The notes: generated by a model from the letters alone, not told the origin. A stretch of 64,000 bases of DNA from Sphingopyxis alaskensis RB2256 (GCF_000013985.1 NC_008048.1:372001-436000); one strand, 5' to 3'. Shown: positions 8,313 through 17,599, counted from the first letter of the stretch. Program-made: numbers and translations.

Positions 8313-9038
8313 TCAGGCGGCGTCGTGGAAAATCACCCCCAGCGTGTGCCGCCGCCCCGAACGGATTTCGCTGACGCCGTGACGCATCGCAACGCGGTAA
8401 TCGCCGCGCGACCCGCGCACCGGACGGACATTGACCGCGAAGATCACGGCATCGCCCTTCGCCAGCGGCACGACCGCGGCGCGCGACTGCATCCGCGGCC
8501 GCTGTTCGGTGAGAATGAACTCGCCGCCGGTGAACGCTTCCCCCGGCGCCGACAGCAGCACCGCCGCCTGCACCGGAAAGACATGCTCGCCGTATAGATC
8601 CTGATGCAGACAGTTGTAGTCGCCCGGTCCATATTGCAGCAGCAGCGGTGTCGGCCGCCGCTGCCCGGCGGCATCGCAGCGCGCGAGGAAATCGGCGTGG
8701 TCGGAGGGAAAGCGCGCGGGCAGCCCCATGCGTTCGTGCCAGCGGTTCGCGAGTGGCGCGAGGCGCGGATAGAGGCGGCTGCGCAGCGCTGCGACGAGCG
8801 GCGGCAGCGGATAGGCGAAATAGCGATATTCGCCGCGCCCGAAGCCGTGGCGCGCCATCTGGATATGGCTGCGGAACAGCGGCGGCATGTCGTAGGCGGC
8901 GGCAAGCGCGTCGCATTCGGCATCGCCGAGCAGCCCCGGCAGCACCGCCCATCCCGCGCCGTCGAGCGCGGTGGCCGCAGCGTCCCAGTCGGTCGCCGCG
9001 AGGCGGGCCGCGATATCGGTGTCGATTGCTGTCGTCAT
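8313..9038 (-). CDS. 2-oxoglutarate/Fe(II)-dependent oxygenase
   Basis: A 241-residue protein with the HxD iron motif in LHQDLYGEHVFP (about residues 143-154), a distal histidine in MRHGVSEI and an arginine in SGRRHTLGVIF for 2-oxoglutarate binding. This is the jelly-roll 2OG-Fe(II) oxygenase fold, of the PKHD-hydroxylase-like type. The substrate is unknown. The start at 9038 was selected because the in-frame region upstream has no similarity to the family. Confidence 0.75.
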   Translation of the reverse strand: MTTAIDTDIAARLAATDWDAAATALDGAGWAVLPGLLGDAECDALAAAYDMPPLFRSHIQMARHGFGRGEYRYFAYPLPPLVAALRSRLYPRLAPLANRWHERMGLPARFPSDHADFLARCDAAGQRRPTPLLLQYGPGDYNCLHQDLYGEHVFPVQAAVLLSAPGEAFTGGEFILTEQRPRMQSRAAVVPLAKGDAVIFAVNVRPVRGSRGDYRVAMRHGVSEIRSGRRHTLGVIFHDAA

Positions 9039-9100
9039 GGACTGCTCATGGCGTGGGCATCGGCGATACGCGCCCCGTTTCTTGCGGCCAAAACAAAGGT

Positions 9101-9376
9101 TCAATCGCCGCGCTGCATGATCCAGCTGAACGCCATCGCGTTGAACAGAGTGTAGAGGCCATAGAGGGTCGCGGCGGTGACGGCGCTGCGCGTCGCGATC
9201 GCCATCGCGCCGACGAGGAGCAGAAACTCGAAGATATAGGTCGCGTGCGGCCCGACCTTGTCGGCGAGCGGGCGCACCATCTGTTGCACCAGCGGGTCGT
9301 CGCACTCCATGAAGGCGCGGTGCATCGCGAAATTGCCGACCCCGGCGCAGAAAATGGCAATGATGGCAATCAGCAT
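9101..9376 (-). CDS. Small integral membrane protein, unknown function
   Basis: A 91-residue hydrophobic protein with three probable membrane helices (about residues 2-20, 47-62 and 65-85). Conserved-looking polar residues lie in the first loop (HRAFMECDDPLVQQM). No family is recognised with confidence. It is on the same strand as the oxygenase gene and 62 bases upstream of it, so the two may be cotranscribed. Confidence 0.6.
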   Translation of the reverse strand: MLIAIIAIFCAGVGNFAMHRAFMECDDPLVQQMVRPLADKVGPHATYIFEFLLLVGAMAIATRSAVTAATLYGLYTLFNAMAFSWIMQRGD

Positions 9377-9507
9377 AGGATTGCAGATGGGGCGTTGGGG
9401 GTGGAAATACCAGCGGATTTCGGCCTATGACCGGCGCGGTGCAGGTGCCGCCGCGCGGTGCGCCGCTCGGAATGCCTCCTCTCTCTCCCCGGCGAAGGGC
9501 CCGTTCG

Positions 9508-10677
9508 ATGACCTTTTTTCTGCGCCGCGCCGCCATTGCCCTGCTCGTCGCGGCGGGCGCCGCGCCCGCCCACGCCATCCCGGTCGCGCCGACCATTTCG
9601 CCGCTGATCGTTCCGGCGATGGTGCCGTCGCTGCTTCCCGAAACCACCCCGCTGCCGCTGCCCGACCCGGTGCGCGCGATGATCGCTGCGGCGATCGACA
9701 GCGGCGAAAAGCGCGACATCGACACGGTCGTGTCGCTGGCGAAGGCGACCAATCCGCGCTCGATCGGCGACATCGAGGCGATGCTGGCGGCGGCCAAAGC
9801 TATTCGCGAGGGCGGCGAACAGCCCGATCCGGTGCGGCAGATGCTCGCCGCGGCGATGGCGAGCCAGAAGGACGGCGATGTCGAGGCGGTGGGCAAGCTC
9901 GCCAAGGCGACGCTGCCCGATCAGGCGGCTAAGATCGAGGCGCTGCTCGCCCAATATCGCGCCGACCGCGCCAGGGAGAAAGCGGCCGAGGCCGCAGTGG
10001 CGCGCGCAAAGCTCGCGCAGGCTAAATTATGGCAGAACTGGAAGGGCGAGGGCCAGATTGGCGCCTCCATCAGCACGGGTAACACCAAATCGTCGGGGCT
10101 TAGCGTGGGGGTCGCGCTCGCGCGCAAGGGGCTCGACTGGGATCAGCGGTTTCGCGCGCAGGCCGATTATCAGCGGACGAACGGGCGCACCTCGGTCGAA
10201 CGCTATCTGGTCGAATATGAACCGCAGATCGAGGTCAGCGAGCGCGCCTTTGCCTATGGTCTCGGCCGCTGGGAACGTGACCGCATCCTGGGGTTCGGCG
10301 AACGCTGGAACGCCTCGGCGGGGCTCGGCTACAAGCTGATCGCCGACAAGAAGATGGCGCTCAGCGTCAAGGCGGGACCGGCGTGGCGCGACACCGATTA
10401 TATCCCCGGCCGCGGCATCGACGACAGCGAAGTCACCGGGCTCGCGGGGCTCGATTTCGGGTGGCAATTGTCGCCGACCTTGCGGCTGACGCAGGTGGCA
10501 TCGACGATCGTCGGCGGGCGCAACACCTCGACGAGCGCGTTGACCGCGCTCAACGCCAAGCTGACCGGCGCCTTGTCGGCGCGCTTTTCCTATTCGGCCG
10601 AAATCGACACCGACCCGCCGCCGGGGGTCGAAACGGTCGACACGATGACGCGCTTCACGCTGGTTTACGGCTTTTAG
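9508..10677 (+). CDS. DUF481 outer-membrane beta-barrel protein
   Basis: A 389-residue protein with a cleavable signal peptide (MTFFLRRAAIALLVAAGAAPAHA). A helical, alanine-rich region containing imperfect repeats (DPVRAMIAAAI and DPVRQMLAAAM; VSLAKATNP and GKLAKATLP) precedes the C-terminal DUF481 domain from about residue 175. That domain has alternating beta-strand character (GQIGASISTGNTKSSG) and ends with a terminal aromatic residue (LVYGF), as outer-membrane barrels do. The helical duplication may be a periplasmic coiled domain. Function is unknown. Confidence 0.75.
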   Translation: MTFFLRRAAIALLVAAGAAPAHAIPVAPTISPLIVPAMVPSLLPETTPLPLPDPVRAMIAAAIDSGEKRDIDTVVSLAKATNPRSIGDIEAMLAAAKAIREGGEQPDPVRQMLAAAMASQKDGDVEAVGKLAKATLPDQAAKIEALLAQYRADRAREKAAEAAVARAKLAQAKLWQNWKGEGQIGASISTGNTKSSGLSVGVALARKGLDWDQRFRAQADYQRTNGRTSVERYLVEYEPQIEVSERAFAYGLGRWERDRILGFGERWNASAGLGYKLIADKKMALSVKAGPAWRDTDYIPGRGIDDSEVTGLAGLDFGWQLSPTLRLTQVASTIVGGRNTSTSALTALNAKLTGALSARFSYSAEIDTDPPPGVETVDTMTRFTLVYGF

Positions 10678-10717
10678 CGAGAAAACGCAGCGGGTCATAA
10701 CCCGTCCCAAAGTTTTC

Positions 10718-10794
10718 GTCATTCCGGCGGAGGCCGGAATCTCGCCCTCACGTTCGACCGCAACGGCGAGATCCCGGCCTTCGCCGGGATGACG
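10718..10794. repeat. Palindromic intergenic repeat
   Basis: CGTCATTCCGGCGGAGGCCGGAATCTCG is mirrored by CGAGATCCCGGCCTTCGCCGGGATGACG about 20 bases later. It fills the convergent gap between the DUF481 and VOC genes and belongs to the same general family as the unit at 1,557. Confidence 0.65.
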
Positions 10795-10829
10795 ATGACG
10801 ATGGGGATGAGGCTGTTACGACATCGTGG

Positions 10830-11288
10830 TCAGTCGAAGGCCTCGGCGCCACCGATCGCCTCGCCCTCGGCGAGCAGTCCGGCGCCGGGGACATGGTTGA
10901 ATTCGATGCGGATGCCGTCGGGATCCTCGAACAGCAGCGAATAATAGCCGGGCGCCCATGGCTCCTCCTGTGGACCGTGAACGAAGCGGATATCGTCGCG
11001 GTCTTTCAAAAAGGCATAGAGGCGGTCGACCGCAGCGCGGTCGCGCATCCGGAAGCAGGCATGGTGCAGCCCCGGCGCGCCCTGATCGAAGCGCTTGCCC
11101 ACATTTTCGGGGCTGGGCGTGCGGATGCCGATCGCGGTGCGCCCGCCGACGCCGTAAAACATCGCGTCGCTGTCGAGCACGATCTTGAGGCCGAGATAGC
11201 CGATGAGGTCGCGCCAGAACGCGGTCGAGCGCGCGAAGTCGCCCGCGGTCAGGATGACGTGGGCGACGCCGTTGAGGTCGCCGCTCAT
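10830..11288 (-). CDS. VOC superfamily protein (glyoxalase/dioxygenase-like)
   Basis: A 152-residue protein with two beta-alpha-beta-beta-beta modules of the vicinal oxygen chelate fold. Candidate metal ligands are the histidine in GVAHVIL, the histidines in GLHHACF and the glutamate in GIRIEFNH. Its start codon overlaps the stop codon of the M20 peptidase gene by 4 bases (ATGA), so the two are translationally coupled. No specific substrate can be assigned. Confidence 0.8.
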   Translation of the reverse strand: MSGDLNGVAHVILTAGDFARSTAFWRDLIGYLGLKIVLDSDAMFYGVGGRTAIGIRTPSPENVGKRFDQGAPGLHHACFRMRDRAAVDRLYAFLKDRDDIRFVHGPQEEPWAPGYYSLLFEDPDGIRIEFNHVPGAGLLAEGEAIGGAEAFD

Positions 11289-12829
11289 CGGATCGCGGCG
11301 AGCGTGTAGAGAAATTCGGCGAAGCCCATCGTCGCATCGACCAGGCCTGCGACCCTGGGGTTGGTCGAATCGATCAGATAATATTCGTCGGGGGCGTGCG
11401 CGCCCGATCCGTGGCCGATGCCGAAATGCGCCGCGGGAATCGACACCGGCGGCGCGGTGAAGGTCGCGCCCGGCCAGCTGCCCGCCATGCGCGGGTTGAG
11501 GCTCGTCGCGACGCCGAGCCTTTTATAGGTCGCGAGTTCGGAACGGACGAGGCGGCTGTCCTCGGCGACCTCGGTGGGGTCGTAGCCGCCCGACACATTC
11601 ATCTCGACATCGGTGAAACCATGTTTGTCGAGGTGAGCGCGGAGCTTCTTCTCGGCCTCGGCGCGCGTCTGGTTGGGAACGAGGCGGAGGTCGAGCTTGG
11701 CGACCGCGCGGCCGGGCAGGATCGTCTTGCCGCCGGGGCCGGTATAGCCCGCAACCAGCCCCTCGATATTGACCGTCGGCTCCTGCGCCAGCCGGATCAG
11801 CGCGTCGTCGTAGGCGAGATTATCGATCCAGTGGGTAATGCCGAGCGCCTGTTTCTGCGCGGCTTCGTCGCCTGCCCTGGCGGCCGCGCGGATCAGTTCC
11901 TTTTCGCGCTCCGTAAGCGGGCGGACATTTTCGAACCAGCCTTCGATCGCGGGGGTGTTGCCATCCTTCGTCACCAGCGTCTGCAGCGCCTGCACCAGCC
12001 GCCACGCGGGCGAGTCGACCATCGCCTTGAGGCTGGAATGCACGTCTTTTTTGGGGCCGCGGCCCCATTTCTCGCCGCTGGCGATCAGTTCGAGTTCGAT
12101 GATGCCTTTAGACCCCAGATTGACCGTGACATTGCCGGTCTTGCCCTGCGAGGCGAAGGGGATGAAGATGCCCTCGCATTTCCTGAGCGCGGCAAGGATG
12201 TTGGGCTTGGTCGCGATCTGGCGGAAATGCGGCGAGCCGATCTCCTCCTCGCCTTCGCAGACGAGGACGATGTTGACCGGCAGCTTCGCCCTGGCGGCGC
12301 GGATCGCGTGGAGCGCGGCGAGGAAGGCGGCTTCCGGCCCCTTCTGGTTCACCGCGCCGCGGCCCATGATTGCCCGGCCGAAACCGGGGCGCTCGACCAT
12401 CCGCCCTTCGAGCGGCGGCGACGACCATTCGGCGGGATCGAACTGTTTGACGTCATACATGAAATAGATGCCGAGCGTGCGGGGGGCGCCGACGTCGATC
12501 GTGCCGAACACGCCGGGGTGGCCGTCGGTGGGGACGATCTCCACATTGGTGAACCCGGCGTCGCGCGCGAGTTCGGCCATAAAGGCTGCGCCTTCGGCCA
12601 TGTTCAGATTTTCGGCGGCGATCGAGGGGAGGGCAATCCAGTCGCGGATGCGCTGGATCGAGGCGGCCTTGCCCGCCTCGGCGGCCTTGCGGATCGCGGC
12701 CGACTGGCTGCTCGCGGCCAGGACCGGGAGCGGGTGCATCATCGTTGCACCTGCGCCCAGCATGGCTGCCCCGCGCAGCACCCCGCGCCGTTCGAGTAGC
12801 GTGCGGAGAGACTGTTCCTTCATGTCCAT
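11285..12829 (-). CDS. M20 family metallopeptidase, exported (Tat-type signal)
   Basis: A 514-residue dipeptidase-like M20/M28 enzyme. The N-terminus has a twin-arginine-like signal (ERRGVLRGAAMLGAG) ending near ALAASS. Metal-site segments follow the family order: YFMYDVKQFDP (first Asp), MGRGAVNQKGP (bridging region), VCEGEEEIGS (catalytic Glu) and the C-terminal GHGSGAHAPDEYYLI (His). It should be a di-zinc carboxypeptidase or dipeptidase acting in the periplasm. It is first in a two-gene unit with the VOC gene. Confidence 0.85.
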   Translation of the reverse strand: MDMKEQSLRTLLERRGVLRGAAMLGAGATMMHPLPVLAASSQSAAIRKAAEAGKAASIQRIRDWIALPSIAAENLNMAEGAAFMAELARDAGFTNVEIVPTDGHPGVFGTIDVGAPRTLGIYFMYDVKQFDPAEWSSPPLEGRMVERPGFGRAIMGRGAVNQKGPEAAFLAALHAIRAARAKLPVNIVLVCEGEEEIGSPHFRQIATKPNILAALRKCEGIFIPFASQGKTGNVTVNLGSKGIIELELIASGEKWGRGPKKDVHSSLKAMVDSPAWRLVQALQTLVTKDGNTPAIEGWFENVRPLTEREKELIRAAARAGDEAAQKQALGITHWIDNLAYDDALIRLAQEPTVNIEGLVAGYTGPGGKTILPGRAVAKLDLRLVPNQTRAEAEKKLRAHLDKHGFTDVEMNVSGGYDPTEVAEDSRLVRSELATYKRLGVATSLNPRMAGSWPGATFTAPPVSIPAAHFGIGHGSGAHAPDEYYLIDSTNPRVAGLVDATMGFAEFLYTLAAIR

Positions 12830-12885
12830 CGCGAACCCCTTTTGCGTTAAGGATTTATCCAGTAATCCTGCCTCAATTCATGCGA

Positions 12886-13205
12886 TCAGCCGGGCTGTCG
12901 CACGGCGCCACGCGGTTGAAACTCCACCATCACGGACTTGATGTCGAGTACCGGCGTGCCGTCGATCGCATCGCGCCCTTCGACCTCCGCCGCCGCAGCC
13001 GTGTGCCGGTCTCGATCTTTTCGTCCGGGACCTTGTCGAAAAGGAAGATCACCTCGGCATGGCTGAAGTCGGCGAGGCCCGCGAGCGCGCCGGGACTGAA
13101 GCGGTCGGCGTCGCGCCCGATCCGCGCGCGATTCCTGCCCCGATTATCTTCGATTGCCTCGGTCCGGCCGTCCCGGACATGGGCGAGGGAGCGAGAGTCA
13201 AGGGC
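12886..13205 (-). pseudogene. Decayed TrmO/TsaA-like (UPF0066) tRNA methyltransferase gene
   Basis: There is no long open frame here, but minus-strand reading finds two blocks of one protein in different frames. The first contains GLADFSHAEVIFLFDKVPDE followed by KIETGTR. The second contains EVEGRDAIDGTPVLDIKSVM followed by EFQPRGAVRQPG and a stop at 12,886-12,888. In intact TrmO/TsaA-like proteins about 45-50 residues separate these blocks; here they are adjacent and out of frame. The gene thus carries an internal deletion. The call rests on motif recognition, not on alignment. Confidence 0.6.
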
Positions 13206-13275
13206 ATCGGTGATCCCCTGCTGCGTTGACGCTGATGGCGCAGCGCGCCTAGCCTTGCAAGAAAGGAGAGAAGCG

Positions 13276-14121
13276 ATGGACTTTCAGGGCAAGAGCGTCG
13301 TGATCACCGGTGGTGCGACAGGCATCGGTTTTGCGCTGGCGAAGCGGATCGGGACGGCAGGCGCGCGGATCATCCTGTTTGAACCGCGTGAGGAAAGACT
13401 TGCCGCGGCCGTCGAGGCGCTGGCGCCGTTCGGGGTCAATGCGTGCGCGTTCGCGGGTGATGTCACCGATGCCGCTGCGGTAGAGGCGCTCGCCGATTTC
13501 GCCTGGGCAACGCATGGCCGCGCCGACGCAATCATCGCCAACGCCGGGGTCGGCGGGGTTCGGACCGAGATACTCGATACCGACGATGCCGCGGCGCGCG
13601 CGCTGATCGAGGTCAACTTCTGGGGCGTATGGAATTGCGTCCGCACCTTCGGCCGGCGCTTTCAGGGCGATGGCCTCCCGTCGGCGATCTACGCGACAGC
13701 GTCGGAGAATGGCCTGTTCAACGCGGTGCGCCGGAACGGCGGCATCTATGTCGCCAGCAAGCATGCCGTGATTGGCCTGATGGACACGCTGCGCAACGAG
13801 GCGCCGGACACGATCGAGGTCGGCGTGATCATTCCCGGCTGGGTGAAGTCCGACATGACGCGCCACGCCGATGCGGCGATGGACGCCGACGTCTTTGCGA
13901 ATCGCATCGTGCCGCAGATGGAGGCAGGCCAATTCTACCTCGTCAGCCATCCGTACAACGTCGTGCGGATGGAAGAGCGCTGGGCCGAGGCCTATGCCGC
14001 CTTTGCCAAATACGCCCCGCGCGAGCCCGGCGATGACGCGATGGACGTCGCGCTATTCATGGAACGCATGCGCGCCGAGCGCGAAGGCCTTACACCCCCG
14101 CCAGCAACCCCTCATCCTTGA
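13276..14121 (+). CDS. Short-chain dehydrogenase/reductase (SDR)
   Basis: A 281-residue classical SDR. The cofactor-binding TGGATGIG is at residues 11-18, NAG appears in ANAGVGG, and the catalytic tyrosine-lysine pair appears in YVASK, with an upstream serine in TASENG. The start has AGGAGA seven bases upstream. The substrate is unknown. Its 3' end overlaps the fumarase gene convergently by 32 bases. Confidence 0.85.
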   Translation: MDFQGKSVVITGGATGIGFALAKRIGTAGARIILFEPREERLAAAVEALAPFGVNACAFAGDVTDAAAVEALADFAWATHGRADAIIANAGVGGVRTEILDTDDAAARALIEVNFWGVWNCVRTFGRRFQGDGLPSAIYATASENGLFNAVRRNGGIYVASKHAVIGLMDTLRNEAPDTIEVGVIIPGWVKSDMTRHADAAMDADVFANRIVPQMEAGQFYLVSHPYNVVRMEERWAEAYAAFAKYAPREPGDDAMDVALFMERMRAEREGLTPPPATPHP

Positions 14122-15613
14122 TCCGCTTTTGCCACAGCTTCGGCGCGTTGACGTGGACGTTCTGGCCTTCGCTGTCGACCGCGACGGTGACGGGGAAGTC
14201 CTGCACCTCGAACTCGTAGATCGCCTCCATGCCGAGGTCGGCGAAGCCCACCACCTTGCTGCCCTTGATCGCGCGCGCGACAAGGTAGGCGGCACCGCCG
14301 ACCGCCATAAGGTACGCGCTCTTGTGCTTCGCGATCGATTGCGTCGCGGCGGGGCCGCGTTCGGCCTTGCCGACGCAGGCGAGCAGGCCCTGACCCAGCA
14401 TCATGTCCATGAACTTGTCCATGCGCGTCGCGGTCGTCGGGCCGGCGGGGCCGACGATTTCCTCGCCGACGGGGTCGACCGGGCCGACATAATAGATGAC
14501 GCGGCCCCTGAACTCGACGGGCAATTGCTCGCCCTTCGCGAGCATGTCGGCGATGCGCTTGTGCGCGGCGTCGCGGCCGGTGAGCATCTTGCCGCTCAAG
14601 AGCAGGCGGTCGCCCTGTTTCCAGCTCGCGACGATCTCGGGGGTGAGATGGTCGAGATCGACGCGCTTCGCCGTGGTGTCGGGCTTCCAGTCGATCTGCG
14701 GGTAATCGGCGAGTTTCGGCGGTTCGAGATAGGCCGGGCCGCTGCCGTCGAGGGTGATGTGCGCGTGGCGGGTCGCGGCGCAGTTCGGAATCATCGCGAC
14801 CGGCTTCGAGGCGGCATGGGTCGGCCAGTCGGCGATCTTGACGTCGAGCACGGTCGAAAGCCCGCCCAGCCCCTGCGCGCCGATGCCGAGCGCATTGACC
14901 TTTTCATACAGTTCGATCCGCAGTTCCTCGGTCGGATTGCTCGGGCCGCGCGCGAGCAGCTCGGTCATGTCGATCGGGTCCATCAGCGACTGTTTGGCGA
15001 GCAGCATCGCCTTTTCGGCGGTTCCGCCGATACCGATGCCGAGCATCCCCGGCGGGCACCAGCCGGCGCCCATCTGCGGCACCATTTCGAGCACCCAGTC
15101 GACGATCGAATCCGACGGGTTCATCATCTTGAACTTCGACTTGTTTTCGCTGCCGCCGCCCTTTGCGGCGACGTCGATCACGACCTTGTTGCCGGGGACC
15201 ATCTCGACATTGAGCACCGACGGCGTATTGTCCTTCGTATTGACGCGGCTGAACGCCGGGTCGGCGAGGATCGAGGCGCGCAGCTTGTTTTCGGGATGGA
15301 GATAGGCGCGGCGCACGCCTTCGTCGACGACCTGTTGCAGGCTGCGGGGCGAATCGAGGCGGCAGTCCATGCCCCATTTGATGAAGACGGTGACGATGCC
15401 GGTGTCCTGACAGATCGGTCGGTGCCCCTCGGCGCACATGCGGCTGTTCGACAATATCTGCGCCATCGCGTCCTTGGCGGCGGGCGACACTTCGCGCTCA
15501 TAGGCGGCGGCAAGCGCGCGAATATAGTCCATCGGATGAAAATAGCTGATGTACTGAAGCGCGTCGGCGATGGTTTCGATCAGATCGTCTTCGCGAATGA
15601 TGACGGTGTTCAT
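14090..15613 (-). CDS. fumA: Class I fumarate hydratase (4Fe-4S)
   Basis: A 507-residue single-chain class I fumarase that interconverts fumarate and malate in the TCA cycle. The N-terminal alpha part carries the iron-sulfur cysteines in RMCAEGHRPICQDTG and in GAGWCPPGMLGIGIGG. The C-terminal beta part begins near residue 345 and includes GPTTATRMDKFMD. The length matches the family. Oxygen-sensitive class I fumarase is the usual form in many sphingomonads. It is a single-gene transcript convergent with the SDR gene. Confidence 0.92.
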   Translation of the reverse strand: MNTVIIREDDLIETIADALQYISYFHPMDYIRALAAAYEREVSPAAKDAMAQILSNSRMCAEGHRPICQDTGIVTVFIKWGMDCRLDSPRSLQQVVDEGVRRAYLHPENKLRASILADPAFSRVNTKDNTPSVLNVEMVPGNKVVIDVAAKGGGSENKSKFKMMNPSDSIVDWVLEMVPQMGAGWCPPGMLGIGIGGTAEKAMLLAKQSLMDPIDMTELLARGPSNPTEELRIELYEKVNALGIGAQGLGGLSTVLDVKIADWPTHAASKPVAMIPNCAATRHAHITLDGSGPAYLEPPKLADYPQIDWKPDTTAKRVDLDHLTPEIVASWKQGDRLLLSGKMLTGRDAAHKRIADMLAKGEQLPVEFRGRVIYYVGPVDPVGEEIVGPAGPTTATRMDKFMDMMLGQGLLACVGKAERGPAATQSIAKHKSAYLMAVGGAAYLVARAIKGSKVVGFADLGMEAIYEFEVQDFPVTVAVDSEGQNVHVNAPKLWQKRIKDEGLLAGV

Positions 15614-15719
15614 GTGCAGCCTTTCGCCCTTTTAATGGGATTCGGCGCTTCCCTAGCCCCGGCGGGGCGGGGTGGGAAGCCATTTGCCGCGACAGGGAAA
15701 ACCCAAAATCAGGACAATG

Positions 15720-15733
15720 TGATGTTGTAACCT
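15720..15733. promoter_or_regulatory. Possible Zur operator upstream of merC-zur
   Basis: GATGTTGTAACCT resembles the ATGTTATAACAT-type palindrome bound by alphaproteobacterial Zur, with mismatches at the right end. It lies about 50 bases before the MerC gene, which precedes a Fur-family gene. The match is partial. Confidence 0.3.
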
Positions 15734-15784
15734 TGGTCATGTTATGCCATATCCTGCTCGATCATCGCCGCAACGGAGAATCGG

Positions 15785-16240
15785 GTGACCGAAGTTGCCA
15801 GCCCTGCCCCTGTCCTAATGCGCCCCGCCGCTTTCCTGAGCCGGGGGAGGGCGCTTGTTCGGGCTGCGCGCGGTTCGCGGCCGCTGACGTCGCTGTCGGG
15901 CGATCAGCTGGCGATGGGATTGTCGGGGCTCTGCCTTGTCCATTGCCTTGCGACGACGATCTTTTTCGCCTCGATCGCCTCGGTCGGCGGCGTGTTTCTC
16001 GACAATCATCTGTTCCACGAGATCGGGCTGATCGTCGCGATCGGCTTTGCGCTCATCACGCTCGTCGCGGGCGTGCTCAGCCACGGCTATATGATGCCGT
16101 TCGCGGTCGGCAGCTTCGGGCTCGGCATGATGGCGGGCGCGCTGGCGCGGCCGCACGACGGCAGCGAAGTGATCGCGACGATGATTGGCGTCGCGGTAGT
16201 TGCGCTCGGCCACGACCTCAACCGCCGCGCGCGCGGCTGA
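15785..16240 (+). CDS. MerC-domain membrane protein
   Basis: A 151-residue protein with four membrane helices. The first carries the MerC hallmark GLCLVHCLA with its cysteine pair near residues 52-57. The start is GTG; an internal ATG at MRPAAF is possible. MerC was named for mercury uptake, but no mer operon is present here. The pairing with a Fur/Zur regulator 101 bases downstream, common in sphingomonads, suggests a role in zinc or other metal handling instead. Confidence 0.8.
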   Translation: MTEVASPAPVLMRPAAFLSRGRALVRAARGSRPLTSLSGDQLAMGLSGLCLVHCLATTIFFASIASVGGVFLDNHLFHEIGLIVAIGFALITLVAGVLSHGYMMPFAVGSFGLGMMAGALARPHDGSEVIATMIGVAVVALGHDLNRRARG

Positions 16241-16341
16241 CCCGGCGCCAAAGCGGATCGGTCCGCCGCTTGCGGGCACCCCGCAAAGAGCCTACATTGC
16301 GCCATAGTCAGCGCGCGATTTTCCGCGCCAGAGGAGCCGCC

Positions 16342-16806
16342 ATGGGCAAGCATGACCATCCGCACGTCGAAGCCAGCGGCGCCTCGCTCGCCAGGGCGGC
16401 GCAGGCCGCGCTCGAAGGCGCGGGCGAAGCGTGGACCGACATGCGCGCCGAGATTTTCGACGCAGTCGCCGCGATCGGCAAGCCCGCGAGCGCTTATGAG
16501 ATCGCCGACATCGTCTCGCAAAAGCGCGGGAAGCGCGTCGCGCCGAACAGCGTCTATCGCATTCTCGACCTGTTCGTCGCGAACAACCTCGTCCGCCGGG
16601 TCGAGAGCGCTAACGCCTTTGTCGCCAACAGCCATCCCGGCTGCCTGCACGACTGCATCTTTCTGATCTGCGATACGTGCGGCACCGCGGTGCATGTCGA
16701 TGACGACACGCTGTCGACCGGGGTGCGCGCCGCCGCCGAAAAGACGGGTTTCGCCGCCGAACGCCCGGTGATCGAAGTGCGCGGTAAATGCGCCGAGTGC
16801 CAATAG
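16342..16806 (+). CDS. zur: Fur-family metalloregulator, Zur-like
   Basis: A 154-residue Fur-family repressor. The winged helix covers about residues 30-85 (SAYEIADIVS then APNSVYRILDLF). Metal ligands appear in HDCIFLICDTCG (Cys-x2-Cys) and in the C-terminal GKCAECQ (Cys-x2-Cys), the structural zinc site of Zur/Fur proteins. It lacks the histidine-rich sensory loop of iron Fur, and Zur is the best reading. It has a good ribosome-binding site (AGAGGAG) and follows merC on the same strand. Confidence 0.8.
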   Translation: MGKHDHPHVEASGASLARAAQAALEGAGEAWTDMRAEIFDAVAAIGKPASAYEIADIVSQKRGKRVAPNSVYRILDLFVANNLVRRVESANAFVANSHPGCLHDCIFLICDTCGTAVHVDDDTLSTGVRAAAEKTGFAAERPVIEVRGKCAECQ

Positions 16807-16837
16807 GGTGAAGCGCGCCGTGTCGCCGGACGGTTGA

Positions 16838-17599
16838 ATGCCGCTCGGGGGGGTTCAGCAATGGATCGAGGCCGAGCGTGCGCGTCCGCCCGCGCCGACG
16901 CGCGCCTGGTACTGGACGCTGGCGCTCGGCATCGCGGTGCTGGTGTTCGGGGCGTGGCTGACGCAGATTTTCCCGCAGCAGGGCCATGCGATCGCGCCGG
17001 GCTATGGGGCGCCGGTGCTCGCCTTGGAGTTCGCCGGCGGGCAGGACGATCTCGAGGCGATTTTCGGGGTCGAAAGCGATCCGCAGCAGGTCGCGCGCCT
17101 CGCGGCGATGCGCACGGGGAACGAGCGCGACTATCTTTACATGTTGCTTTACGCGGGCTTCCTTGCCTGCGGCTGTTTTGCGCTGTGGCGCGAGCTTCGC
17201 GCGCGCGCTTTGCTGGCCGCGACGATGCTTCCCGCAGCTGCGGCGCTCTGCGATGCCTATGAAAACTGGCTGCTTTTCGATATCCAGGCGGCCTTTACCG
17301 CGGGCGATTATTCGCCCGCGATGGCCAGCCTGCCCTATCCGGTCGCGGCGAAGTTCCTGCTGCTCGCGCTGACCAATGTCGTCATCGGCGCCGCGGCGAC
17401 GCAGTTCGGGCGCTGGTGGGCGCTGTTCGGGACGCTCGCGATCCTGGCCGCGATCCCGACGGTAATGGCGATCATCACTCCCGCCGCCTTTGCGTGGATG
17501 CTGATCCCGTCGGCGGCGGGCGGATGGCTGTTGTTGCTCGCGCTCGCGGCGGCGGGAAGCTGGCGGGCGATCGCGCGCGGGCAGCCGCTGGCCGGCTGA
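16838..17599 (+). CDS. Multi-pass membrane protein, unknown function
   Basis: A 253-residue protein with about six hydrophobic helices: near residues 23-42, 100-117, 123-143, 165-185, 190-212 and 218-245. The first extracytoplasmic loop contains an acidic stretch (GQDDLEAIFGVE). No family is recognised. It begins 31 bases after the zur stop codon and may share its transcript. An alternative start cannot be excluded, as no strong ribosome-binding site precedes the chosen ATG. Confidence 0.6.
   Translation: MPLGGVQQWIEAERARPPAPTRAWYWTLALGIAVLVFGAWLTQIFPQQGHAIAPGYGAPVLALEFAGGQDDLEAIFGVESDPQQVARLAAMRTGNERDYLYMLLYAGFLACGCFALWRELRARALLAATMLPAAAALCDAYENWLLFDIQAAFTAGDYSPAMASLPYPVAAKFLLLALTNVVIGAAATQFGRWWALFGTLAILAAIPTVMAIITPAAFAWMLIPSAAGGWLLLLALAAAGSWRAIARGQPLAG

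Noticed and set aside
12745-13275. Upstream extension of the SDR frame by 177 codons
   Set aside because: The extension covers antisense sequence of the TrmO-like pseudogene and lacks homology; the SDR has its own ribosome-binding site and begins at 13,276.
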